Shown: piece after piece, positions 23,341 to 31,035 of the stretch
How the letters are laid out: each line of letters starts with the position of its first letter
How positions within the stretch are numbered: position 1 is the stretch's first letter
Made by a program: the position numbers and the translations under genes
From: an uncultured Verrucomicrobiales bacterium
Lineage (GTDB): Bacteria; Verrucomicrobiota; Verrucomicrobiia; Verrucomicrobiales; Akkermansiaceae
DNA length: 34,950 nucleotides
Direction: 5' to 3'
Assembly (NCBI GenBank): GCA_938008215.1
Contig: CALLLS010000019.1
Location: 1 to 34,950 of the forward strand
Notes under the pieces: model-generated
The model's input: only the letters and a program-made list of their open reading frames with translations
Database searches by the model: none
Told to the model about the DNA's origin: nothing

Positions 23341-25797
23341 CTACGTGCAGATAAATTTCTGGCTTATCAAATACCCTCCTTTCTCTCCCCCCTCTTCACC
23401 CAAGGTTATATAATAATCTGCGTACTGCTGTAATTGTTCATTATGTTCGATGATCACAATTGTATTATTCCCCTCTAACAAAGACCGTAGCGCACCCCCT
23501 AGCACCTCCACATCCATAAAGTGTAACCCTCTCGTGGGTTCATCTAGGATATAAAGGGTCGCGTTATTCTCGCTTCCTCTGTGAACATGTTTCGTCGCTT
23601 TAAGAAGCTCGCTCGCAATTTTCACTCTTTGAGATTCCCCTCCAGAGAGAGTATGTGCGCTTTGCCCAAGCCTTAAGTAACCCAGCCCCACAGAGTGCAG
23701 GGATCTGAGCGCGTTCGCAATCTTTGGGGTGTTTTCAAAGAAGGCGAGATTCTCAGAAATAGAAAAATTAAGCACCTCAGATACACTACGCCCCTTATAT
23801 CGCACCTCCAACGTCTCCCTATTAAACCGAGCACCGTCACAGGCATCACACGTCACGTACGCATCATTCAGAAACTCTAAAACGATGTGAACCTTACCAG
23901 AGCCCAGACACTTTTCACACCTTCCGCCTTTCACGTTAAAGCTAAACCGGTTCGCTTCATATCCACGCTGGCGAGAGAGTGGCAGCTTCGCGAAGAGCTC
24001 CCGTATATGATCATACATCCCAGAATAGGTTGCGGGGCTGGATCTAGGAGACCTTCCGATAGGGTCTTGGTTAACGACCACCACTCGGTTAAACACCTCA
24101 AGCCCGGTAATCTCTGCCTGCGGGGTGAACTCCTTTCCTTTATTGAGTTTGTATTGGGCAAAGGGTGCTAAAGTCTTCGTAATTAGAGAGGACTTCCCTG
24201 AACCACTGACGCCTTCAATGATAACTAGAGACCCAACGGGGATCTCCACGTCTATCCCTTTTAAGTTATGGAGCGTCGCGTTCTTAATCACTAACCAGTC
24301 TTCTGCTCTGCCATCCTTCTTCGCATTTTTAGCTCCATCCTTTCGGAGCTTAGAGAGCCACATTCCTGTAGGCGAGGACGCCTCCTTCATCAGCTCTTGG
24401 GGCGTTCCTTCCGCTAAGATCTCCCCCCCATTCTCTCCCGCCCCAGGACCTAAATCAATCACCCAATCCGCCGCTAAAATGAGTTCCGCATCATGCTCCA
24501 CTATCACCACCGTATTCCCCGAGTCCCGTAACTTCTTCAAGGCTTTCACCAGCAGTTGGCTATTAGACTTATGTAAGCCTCTGCTCGGCTCATCTAAGAC
24601 ATAGACCACCCCTGATAATCCACCACCCAGCTGAGAGGCTAGGCGCAGCCTTTGGTATTCCCCTGCGGACAGCTCATTCCCCCACTGGTGGAGCTTTAGA
24701 TACCCAAGTCCCACTTCCTCAAGAAAGCCAAGCCTTTTAAGAATTTGTGCCCGAACCTCATCTACCACCGTCGCCAGAGAAGAGGGGAACTCTAGTGTCC
24801 CTAGTAATTCCGTAAGAGCAGAAACAGAGAGCGCAGAAAGCTCCGCTATCCCAAGCATCTCATCTCTAAAGCCCAGCTTAACGCATAAATACGCAGGTTT
24901 CAGCCTTCCCCCATCACAAGCCTTACACCGCTCACCATTCACACGTCCATCCCCACGGCACGGCTCACATTGATAAAGGTGAGAAGAATAATTAAAGCAC
25001 GCCGCTGAAAGCAGAGGTAAAAGAAAGCCAGTCTCCGGGTCATGGTATCCCGTCGTAAAAGACAACTCCTGCCAAGTGTCTTGGTTCGGCTCTTGGACGA
25101 GCGCCTTCGCGCCTGACTGCGATATTCTCAATGCGATCTCCAGCGAATCCGCTATCCTGGACTCTGCGCCCTCACGGATCATGAGCCGATCCACTACTAC
25201 GGAAAGACCCTCTCCTACCTCCCACTCATCCTCTAATTCATAGATGCGCATCCCTATTGCCACCCTAAGAAACCCTTGCCGCCTTAAATCATCGACCAAC
25301 GCCTCTTTCTCAGAAAAGAAGCTCATATTTAGAGGCGCCAGTAACATAACCTTCGTGCGCTCCGTTAATTCCATCAGACGATTCACGATCTCAAGGCTCG
25401 TCAACTTTTCCAGCCTCTTGCCTGTCTTAGGCTCATGAGGCACCCCCATCGTACTAAAAAGAAGCCTCAAATAATCATGAACTTCCGTCATCATGGAAAC
25501 GTCCACCCCTCGCGCCACCTTGTTCTCATCCTGCTGCAGCGCGATCGTCGGGCTCAACCCATCGATAAAATCAAAGTCTGCTTTATCTAAAGCGCGTAAG
25601 GACTTCCTCGCTCGCGCTCCTAAGCATTCCAAATACCTCCGCTGTCCCTCCGCATAGAGCGTGTGAAAAGCGAGAGAACTCTTCCCGCATCCACTTGGTC
25701 CCGTAATCACCGTAAGCTTCCCCTTAGGAATATCCACATTCACGTCCTTCAGGTTATGCTGACGCGCCCCTCTGATCTGGATATACCCCTCTGACAT
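23341..25797 (-). CDS. UvrA-like ABC ATPase, short paralogue
   Basis: A UvrA-family damage-recognition ATPase of 818 residues, against about 940 for canonical UvrA. It has two ABC modules: Walker A GPSGCGKSS near residue 33 and GVSGSGKSS in the second half; second signature LSGGESQRVKIASELL with LYILDEPTRGLH; first signature LSAGEYQRLRLASQLG, in which the usual LSGGE is changed to LSAGE, with VYVLDEPSRGLH. Zinc ligands are present: CEPCRGDG...CKACDGG in the first half and CEKCLGSGKVH...CDACDGARFN, the canonical DNA-binding zinc module. The early NQDENKVARG-like part and shorter insertion suggest a class of UvrA2-type proteins that may lack full UvrB binding. It is therefore probably not the sole UvrA; roles in antibiotic or lesion tolerance are known for some relatives. 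Convergent with rpoN, 16 bp apart. Confidence 0.85.
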   Translation of the reverse strand: MSEGYIQIRGARQHNLKDVNVDIPKGKLTVITGPSGCGKSSLAFHTLYAEGQRRYLECLGARARKSLRALDKADFDFIDGLSPTIALQQDENKVARGVDVSMMTEVHDYLRLLFSTMGVPHEPKTGKRLEKLTSLEIVNRLMELTERTKVMLLAPLNMSFFSEKEALVDDLRRQGFLRVAIGMRIYELEDEWEVGEGLSVVVDRLMIREGAESRIADSLEIALRISQSGAKALVQEPNQDTWQELSFTTGYHDPETGFLLPLLSAACFNYSSHLYQCEPCRGDGRVNGERCKACDGGRLKPAYLCVKLGFRDEMLGIAELSALSVSALTELLGTLEFPSSLATVVDEVRAQILKRLGFLEEVGLGYLKLHQWGNELSAGEYQRLRLASQLGGGLSGVVYVLDEPSRGLHKSNSQLLVKALKKLRDSGNTVVIVEHDAELILAADWVIDLGPGAGENGGEILAEGTPQELMKEASSPTGMWLSKLRKDGAKNAKKDGRAEDWLVIKNATLHNLKGIDVEIPVGSLVIIEGVSGSGKSSLITKTLAPFAQYKLNKGKEFTPQAEITGLEVFNRVVVVNQDPIGRSPRSSPATYSGMYDHIRELFAKLPLSRQRGYEANRFSFNVKGGRCEKCLGSGKVHIVLEFLNDAYVTCDACDGARFNRETLEVRYKGRSVSEVLNFSISENLAFFENTPKIANALRSLHSVGLGYLRLGQSAHTLSGGESQRVKIASELLKATKHVHRGSENNATLYILDEPTRGLHFMDVEVLGGALRSLLEGNNTIVIIEHNEQLQQYADYYITLGEEGGEKGGYLISQKFICT

Positions 25798-25959
25798 AGA
25801 TTATGCTCTAAACAACCAACGCCAGAGAATAAAGAAAAGAAAACACTCAAAACCTCAGACTACCCTCATGTGTGAATTGCTTGATAGGAACTAATGTAGG
25901 CAGCAACAGCACTTTAACGCCCTCTAAAAACTAGACTTGCAAAAGCGTTCGCCATAGCG

Positions 25960-25974
25960 CACGCTTTGAGCGTG
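25960..25974. promoter_or_regulatory. Palindrome over the YefM-type antitoxin start
   Basis: CACGCT (25960-25965), TTG, AGCGTG (25969-25974) overlap both candidate start codons. A second dyad, AAAGCG (25942-25947) with CGCTTT (25962-25967), overlaps it. Phd/YefM antitoxins usually bind such sites to repress their operon. Confidence 0.45.
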
Positions 25975-26214
25975 AAGACAATTACCGCTACATCTGCTCG
26001 TTCAGATTTATACCGAATTATTGATACGGCGCAAACTTCTCATGAGCCTATCCAAATTACAGGGAAGCGAGGCAATGCAGTCTTATTGGCGGAAGAAGAT
26101 TGGTATGCTATTCAGGAGACCTTGTATCTCCTAGGTATTCCAGGTATGAGGAAATCCATTATTGATGGAATAGCGGAGGACATCTCAACATGTAGTGAAG
26201 ATATCGACCTATGA
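25972..26214 (+). CDS. Phd/YefM-family antitoxin
   Basis: An 80-residue antitoxin. The start MKTITATSARSDLYRIIDTAQTSHEPIQITGKRGNAVLLAEEDWYAIQETLYLL follows the Phd/YefM pattern (N-terminal DNA-binding 'mk.i.at.aR..l..li......pi.It..g..avvl...d...l..tl.ll') with a flexible C-terminal toxin-binding tail. I chose GTG 25972 because it gives the family's MKTI start; TTG 25966 is the alternative. It overlaps the toxin by 4 bp (ATGA at 26211-26214). Confidence 0.85.
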   Translation: MKTITATSARSDLYRIIDTAQTSHEPIQITGKRGNAVLLAEEDWYAIQETLYLLGIPGMRKSIIDGIAEDISTCSEDIDL

Positions 26215-26474
26215 GTTACAGCATAGTCTATACGCGACAAGCACGCAAAGACGCAAAGAAACTTAAAGGAAGTCACCTCGCTGAAAAAGCAAAAGAACTC
26301 TTAGCCCTCATTGAGGAATCCCCCTTCATAGACCCTCCTCCTTATGAAACCCTTATTGGAGATCTCAGCGGGGCATATTCTAGACGGCTGAACATACAGC
26401 ATAGACTCGTCTATCAGGTCATAGAGGATGAAAAGACCATCAAGGTTTTACGGCTTTGGACGCATTACGAATAA
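26211..26474 (+). CDS. yoeB: YoeB/Txe-family mRNA interferase toxin
   Basis: An 87-residue RelE-fold ribosome-dependent mRNase of the Txe/YoeB type. The conserved end is present: YETLIGDLSGAYSRRLNIQHRLVYQV and LRLWTHYE. Catalytic residues known from E. coli YoeB (Glu46, Arg65 and the C-terminal His-Tyr) correspond here to Glu46, Arg65, His85 and Tyr86, all intact. It is coupled to the YefM-type antitoxin and should be a functional type II module. Nothing suggests recent transfer other than the usual mobility of such pairs. Confidence 0.9.
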   Translation: MSYSIVYTRQARKDAKKLKGSHLAEKAKELLALIEESPFIDPPPYETLIGDLSGAYSRRLNIQHRLVYQVIEDEKTIKVLRLWTHYE

Positions 26475-26525
26475 GATTTCCTAACAAAGACGCCTAATCT
26501 AATTGATGAGGAAAATATACGACAA

Positions 26526-26542
26526 GGTGACATATAATCACC
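26526..26542. promoter_or_regulatory. Dyad around a perfect TATAAT box upstream of oppA
   Basis: GGTGA (26526-26530) and TCACC (26538-26542) flank a perfect TATAAT (26533-26538). No good -35 lies 16-18 bp upstream, so an activator may be needed, or the box may be coincidental. The start would be near 26545, about 75 nt before oppA. Confidence 0.35.
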
Positions 26543-26618
26543 AATTCATCCTCCCAATGTGATTTGCGCTACCTTTTCTCTTTAAAAAAAGTAAAAGATA
26601 CTCTAGCAGAATGATGAG

Positions 26619-28238
26619 ATGACAAAAATCAGACCATTTTCCCACCTTCTTATTCTTTTCTGCCTTTCGGCGCTCCTCACGGGGTGCTTTAACCAAAAGA
26701 ATTCTGCTGAAAAAGCGGCAGAGGAAGGCATGCTAATAGTAGGGAATGGAAACGAGCCAAAAGCCCTAGACCCACACCTCGTCAGCGGGGTGGTGGAATC
26801 TAACGTTCTACGCGCTCTCTTTGAAGGACTTTGCATTGAGCACCCCAGTGATGACAGCATCGCCTTACCTGGGGCAGCAGAAAGCTGGGAAGCAAATGAT
26901 AACTTCACGATATGGACGTTTCACCTTAACCCAATGGGGACTTGGTCAGACGGTGTGCCAGTCACTGCGCAGGATTTCGTTTTTGCTTACGAACGTATCT
27001 TACATCCAGATTTCCCTTCTGAGTATGCAAGTATGCTTTACTTTATCAAAAACGCGGAAAGCTTTAATAAGGGAGAGGTGAAAGACTTTAGTGAAGTAGG
27101 AGTGAAAGCGCTAGCAGAGTTTAAAGTAGAGATCACCTTAAAGTCACCTACCCCTTTCCTTCCTGAAATCACTAAGCACTTTACGTGGCTTCCTGTCCCT
27201 AAACACAAAATTCTTGAATTCGGGGAACAAACAGAGCCGCATACCGCCTGGACCTACGCCGAAAACCTCGTTTCAAATGGTGCGTTTCGCCTGAAAAAGT
27301 GGAGGAAAAATCATTACATCGAAGTAGAAAAAAACCCTCACTACTGGGATGAGACAAAGCTGAAACTCAATGGCATTCGCTTCATCCCTACTAAGAATAT
27401 CAATACGGAAGCGAGAATGTTCCTCAATGGGCAACTGCATGTTACCTATCAAATGCCTCCAGACCTTATTCCTACTGCCAATGAGGACTACTCTGGAGAG
27501 ACAAGACAGGAGCTTTACATCGGGACACGCTTTGTCCGAGCAAATGTGAAGCGCGAATTTACTGGCAAACGTGAAGTCCGCCAGGCTCTTTCTCTTTGCC
27601 TTGATCGCCAATCCCTGATCGATAATGTCCTTCAGGGCGGACAAAAAGTGGCGGGCTCAGTAACGCCTCCTTTTGGAAGTTATAAACCGAAGTTTAAAAC
27701 TGAGTTTAATCCAAAGAAGGCAAAGGAACTCCTTAAGCTTGCAGGATATGATGACGCCACTTCTCTCCCCGAAATTTCTCTCCTCACCACAGATTCGGGT
27801 ATGCGCACTGCGGAAGCAATGCAGGCACTATGGCGCGAGCACTTAGGCTTGCGCGTCCGCATCATACAAAGGGAATGGAAGTCTTACCTAGAAATGCGTA
27901 AGAACTTAGAATTTGACCTTATGGAAGGTGGATGGGTAGGCGATTACCTAGACCCAACGACATTCTTAGATCTCTGGATCGAATCTAATGGTAATAATAA
28001 TACTGGCTGGGGTGACCCGGCTTATGAAGCGCTCCTTAATGAGGCAGAACTGATTCAAGATCAGACAGCGCGCTATGAAAAACTCATACAGGCAGAGTCT
28101 TACGTAATGGGTGCTCTCCCAGCCATTCCTGTTTATCACTACACGACAAACTACTTCATCTCCCCCTTAGTAAAAAATTGGCATCCACTCTTGCTAAATA
28201 ACCATCCTTATAAGTTTATAGAGCTGGCTACTGAATAA
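26619..28238 (+). CDS. oppA: Oligopeptide ABC transporter substrate-binding lipoprotein
   Basis: A family-5 solute-binding protein (539 aa). The N-terminal lipoprotein signal ends in LLTGC, so it is anchored in the membrane with its binding domain in the periplasm. The pattern matches OppA: GNGNEPKALDPHLVSGVVESNVLRALFEGL near the N terminus, YAENLVSNGAFRLKKWRKNHYIEVEKNPHYWDETKLKLNGIRF in the middle, then GTRFVRANVKREFTGKREVRQALSLCLDRQSLI and a typical C-terminal AIPVYHYTTNYFISPLVKNW. OppA-type proteins deliver peptides of a few residues to OppBCDF; muropeptide (MppA-like) specificity is also possible. It is first in an operon with oppB and oppC. Confidence 0.9.
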   Translation: MTKIRPFSHLLILFCLSALLTGCFNQKNSAEKAAEEGMLIVGNGNEPKALDPHLVSGVVESNVLRALFEGLCIEHPSDDSIALPGAAESWEANDNFTIWTFHLNPMGTWSDGVPVTAQDFVFAYERILHPDFPSEYASMLYFIKNAESFNKGEVKDFSEVGVKALAEFKVEITLKSPTPFLPEITKHFTWLPVPKHKILEFGEQTEPHTAWTYAENLVSNGAFRLKKWRKNHYIEVEKNPHYWDETKLKLNGIRFIPTKNINTEARMFLNGQLHVTYQMPPDLIPTANEDYSGETRQELYIGTRFVRANVKREFTGKREVRQALSLCLDRQSLIDNVLQGGQKVAGSVTPPFGSYKPKFKTEFNPKKAKELLKLAGYDDATSLPEISLLTTDSGMRTAEAMQALWREHLGLRVRIIQREWKSYLEMRKNLEFDLMEGGWVGDYLDPTTFLDLWIESNGNNNTGWGDPAYEALLNEAELIQDQTARYEKLIQAESYVMGALPAIPVYHYTTNYFISPLVKNWHPLLLNNHPYKFIELATE

Positions 28239-28257
28239 GTGGCTCAATTTTAGCAAC

Positions 28258-29175
28258 ATGATTAAGGCTATACTTTCCAGAATTGCACAAACGGCACTCG
28301 TAGTTTTTCTACTAGTGACGATTTGCTTTTTCATCGTTCACGCTCTTCCTGGGAATCCCTTCGAGGGAGAAAAAGCAGTGAGCGATGTCGTGATTCAAAA
28401 GATGGAAGAGTCTTTTGGTCTTGATAAATCTAAGCCTGTTCAGCTTCTGAATTACTGGTCTAACCTGTTTCTTACGGGAGATATGGGGATGTCCATGAAT
28501 TTTAAGGGCACACCAGTTAGCACGATCCTTGGACAAAGCTTTCCTATTTCTTTTCAGTTAGGCCTAGTAGCAATGATTTTTGGGTGTGGAATCGGCATGC
28601 CCCTCGGTATTATAGCCGCACTTTATAAAAATAAATTTCCAGACTACCTTGCTATGATCGTTGCTATGGCGGGTATCTGCTTGCCAGCATTTGTTATCGG
28701 ACCACTTCTCCAGCTCTTCGTAGCCAAACCTATCCCATTCCTAAACATTGCAGGCTGGATGCAGCCTCAAGACATTTTATTACCCGCCTTAACCTTAGGC
28801 TTCGGGGTAGCCGCTTACATCGCCCGCCTGATGCGTGGTGGAATGCTAGAAGTGCTAGGACAAGACTATATCAGAACGGCTCGCGCAAAAGGAGTGACCA
28901 CCTCAGACATCATCTTTAAGCACGCTCTCAGACCTGCCATTTCACCAGCGATCACCTATTTAGGGCCTGCATTTGCGGCTGTAATGACTGGATCCTTCAT
29001 AGTAGAAACGATCTTCCAAATCCCTGGTATGGGACAACACTTTATTGATGCTGTAATAGCTAAAGACATTTTTCTTATTCTCGGTCTTGTCCTTTTTTAT
29101 GGAATACTGATGGGTCTTGCAAATCTTGCAGTGGACATTCTCCTTCTCTTCTTAAATCCACGTCTCCGCGCTTAA
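28258..29175 (+). CDS. oppB: Oligopeptide ABC transporter permease, OppB type
   Basis: A membrane permease of about six helices (305 aa). The start IKAILSRIAQTALVVFLLVTICFFIVHALPGNPFEGE, with the LPGNPF motif, is the OppB/DppB hallmark. The cytoplasmic EAA loop reads YIRTARAKGVTTSDIIFKHALRPAI and is followed by TGSFIVETIFQIPGMGQHFIDAVIAKD, as in most OppB. It lies 19 bp after oppA and 2 bp before oppC. Confidence 0.93.
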   Translation: MIKAILSRIAQTALVVFLLVTICFFIVHALPGNPFEGEKAVSDVVIQKMEESFGLDKSKPVQLLNYWSNLFLTGDMGMSMNFKGTPVSTILGQSFPISFQLGLVAMIFGCGIGMPLGIIAALYKNKFPDYLAMIVAMAGICLPAFVIGPLLQLFVAKPIPFLNIAGWMQPQDILLPALTLGFGVAAYIARLMRGGMLEVLGQDYIRTARAKGVTTSDIIFKHALRPAISPAITYLGPAFAAVMTGSFIVETIFQIPGMGQHFIDAVIAKDIFLILGLVLFYGILMGLANLAVDILLLFLNPRLRA

Positions 29176-29177
29176 TT

Positions 29178-30113
29178 ATGTCAGATAAGATTAAATCAAG
29201 TTCTCTCTGGTCTGATGCCTGGGTTCGTCTCCGTAAGAATAAACTGGCGACCGCTAGTTTATTCCTCGTCATCTTCATACTAATCGCCTGCTTCATCCTG
29301 CGCTGGTTCTTACCGCATGATCCTAACTTCGCGAATCTGGAGGCTAAATTTCAAGCACCTAGTTTTAAACATTGGCTAGGTACAGACCAACTCGGGCGAG
29401 ATCTCCTCGCCAGAATTCTTGATGGTGGGCAAATCTCCCTCCTCGTAGCCATTTTAGCCACCATCATTACTGTGTTCACTGGAGTCATCTACGGAAGTGT
29501 AGCCGGGTATATAGGCGGATGGGTGCAAAACTTCATGATGAGAATTGTCGATGGCTTACTCGCTCTACCTTTTCTCGTCATCGTGATCCTCATGCGGGAG
29601 ATGATCTCTGTCTGGGTGGAAAGTGGTGAAAGCTTTTTTACGCAATCCCTTAGGATGGATGAAGACTTTGTGCGACGGTTCGCTAACATCATCCCACTGA
29701 TCTTTGCCATTGCGGCCTTTGGATGGCTTTCCATGGGGCGCATTGTTTGTACGCAAGCGGCGAACCTCGTCCAAATGGAATACATAGAAGCCGCGCGCTC
29801 ATTAGGATTAACCCATTGGACCATCGTTAAGCGTCATATCATTCCTAACCTCCTCGGCACTGTCATCATTTACGCCACTCTCACCGTTCCCAGCTTCATT
29901 CTCTATGAAGCCACTCTTTCCTTCATCGGGATGGGAATAGAGCCTCCTAATTCCTCATGGGGAATGCTAATCAAAGAAGGTGCAAACCTCATCGAAATTC
30001 ACCCGAACTTGCTCATCTTCCCAGCCATCATGTTCTCCCTTACACTCTTTGGATTTAACTTCCTAGGAGATGGATTAAGAGACGCCTTAGACCCTAAAAC
30101 GGCTAAAGATTGA
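29178..30113 (+). CDS. oppC: Oligopeptide ABC transporter permease, OppC type
   Basis: The second permease (311 aa). The start SLWSDAWVRLRKNKLATASLFLVIFILIACFI and GTDQLGRDLLARILDGGQISLLVAI are diagnostic of the OppC/DppC family, with the EAA loop in YIEAARSLGLTHWTIVKRHIIPNLLGTVI. It ends with FLGDGLRDALDPK, as in OppC. The dedicated ATPases OppD and OppF, which normally follow, are absent: the next gene (30194) encodes a PEP-CTERM protein with its own promoter. Confidence 0.93.
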   Translation: MSDKIKSSSLWSDAWVRLRKNKLATASLFLVIFILIACFILRWFLPHDPNFANLEAKFQAPSFKHWLGTDQLGRDLLARILDGGQISLLVAILATIITVFTGVIYGSVAGYIGGWVQNFMMRIVDGLLALPFLVIVILMREMISVWVESGESFFTQSLRMDEDFVRRFANIIPLIFAIAAFGWLSMGRIVCTQAANLVQMEYIEAARSLGLTHWTIVKRHIIPNLLGTVIIYATLTVPSFILYEATLSFIGMGIEPPNSSWGMLIKEGANLIEIHPNLLIFPAIMFSLTLFGFNFLGDGLRDALDPKTAKD

Positions 30114-30156
30114 TTTTAATCTCTTCTTGAATCCATTAGGCGAAAAACGTATGATT

Positions 30157-30184
30157 TTGTGACAAATTCATACTAAACTATATC
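30157..30184 (+). promoter_or_regulatory. Promoter of the 30194 PEP-CTERM gene
   Basis: TTGTGA (30157-30162) and TATATC (30179-30184) lie 16 bp apart. The predicted start near 30191 is only 3 nt before the GTG start at 30194, so the transcript may be nearly leaderless. Confidence 0.35.
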
Positions 30185-30193
30185 TAAATTATT

Positions 30194-30889
30194 GTGAGCC
30201 CCTTTTTATCGTCAGTTTTGAATAAATTACTATTAATGATACTCTGTTCTTCATCTATAAGAGCAGCGACAATTATCGTAGATGATGCGAATAATCCCGA
30301 GGAAGGTGATAATGATGAATTTTTTGTAGTTACTGAATCCGTAGACGTTGGAATTACGTTCGACGATACTATGCCTATCGAATTTAGTGACAATGACTAT
30401 AGTGGTTGTATAATGATTGATGTTGTAGACTTAAATTATGTAACCTATAATAATGAAGTTTATGTTGCCTTCGGGACAGAACTTAATGAGAAAGGAAACT
30501 TATCCAGCTTCTCTCTAGAATCGTTCACGGTTTCTTCGGCAGGTGTCACTTATTATGATCTAGACGCAGTTAATGACAATAGTGTGGTTTATAATGAAGT
30601 TAATGATGATCCATTAACCCCACAAAATAATGATGGCGTAGAATTCAACAATGGAGGAGATGATCTAGACACTGCGATTCTTATTCCCGTAAGCTCGTTT
30701 GAAGGACTGACTCAGCAAGACACTTTAGAGTTTTGCTATGATTATGATGGACTGACACCTGGTAGAAATAATAACGAATTAGTTACTGGAACTGACGGAA
30801 CGATTTTCACTTTTCCTTTTCCAGAACCCTCATCTACTACATTACTAGGAATTTCAGTTATCGGTTTTCTTCTTAAAAGAAAGCGATAA
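30194..30889 (+). CDS. Acidic PEP-CTERM sorting-domain protein
   Basis: A 231-residue exported protein with signal peptide (KLLLMILCSSSIRA), a body unusually rich in Asp, Asn and Glu (for example FNNGGDDLDTAIL and VNDDPLTPQNND), and a PEP-CTERM tail EPSSTTLLGISVIGFLLKRKR. The acidity suggests cation (perhaps calcium) binding, but no EF-hand or repeat is clear. The start may be GTG 30194 or the in-frame TTG 30218, which gives NKLLLMIL directly. It is alone, between oppC and the HtrA pair, and is not in the TIGR02597 module. Confidence 0.75.
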   Translation: MSPFLSSVLNKLLLMILCSSSIRAATIIVDDANNPEEGDNDEFFVVTESVDVGITFDDTMPIEFSDNDYSGCIMIDVVDLNYVTYNNEVYVAFGTELNEKGNLSSFSLESFTVSSAGVTYYDLDAVNDNSVVYNEVNDDPLTPQNNDGVEFNNGGDDLDTAILIPVSSFEGLTQQDTLEFCYDYDGLTPGRNNNELVTGTDGTIFTFPFPEPSSTTLLGISVIGFLLKRKR

Positions 30890-30942
30890 GCTACCCTCTT
30901 AAAATTTGAGGTGCCATGAAAACAACGTTTATTAACATAGTG

Positions 30943-30972
30943 TTGTCAAAAGAAGTTTCAGGCATTTATACA
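30943..30972 (+). promoter_or_regulatory. Promoter of the HtrA-type operon
   Basis: TTGTCA (30943-30948), 18 bp, TATACA (30967-30972), predicting a start near 30979, 57 nt before the ATG at 31036. There is no strong dyad in the leader. Confidence 0.5.
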
Positions 30973-31035
30973 AAGATCATTTTTCAGTAAAAAAGAATGG
31001 CACAAATCATAGTGAGCACTACGCTCTCTTCTCAC

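Noticed and set aside
24125-24604. 159-codon plus-strand frame inside the uvrA-like gene
   Set aside because: Antisense shadow of a protein with Walker, signature and zinc motifs in the minus-strand frame.
30916-30990. 24-codon ORF between the third PEP-CTERM gene and the HtrA gene
   Set aside because: It overlaps the predicted -35/-10 of the HtrA promoter, has no protein-like pattern and is best explained by chance.
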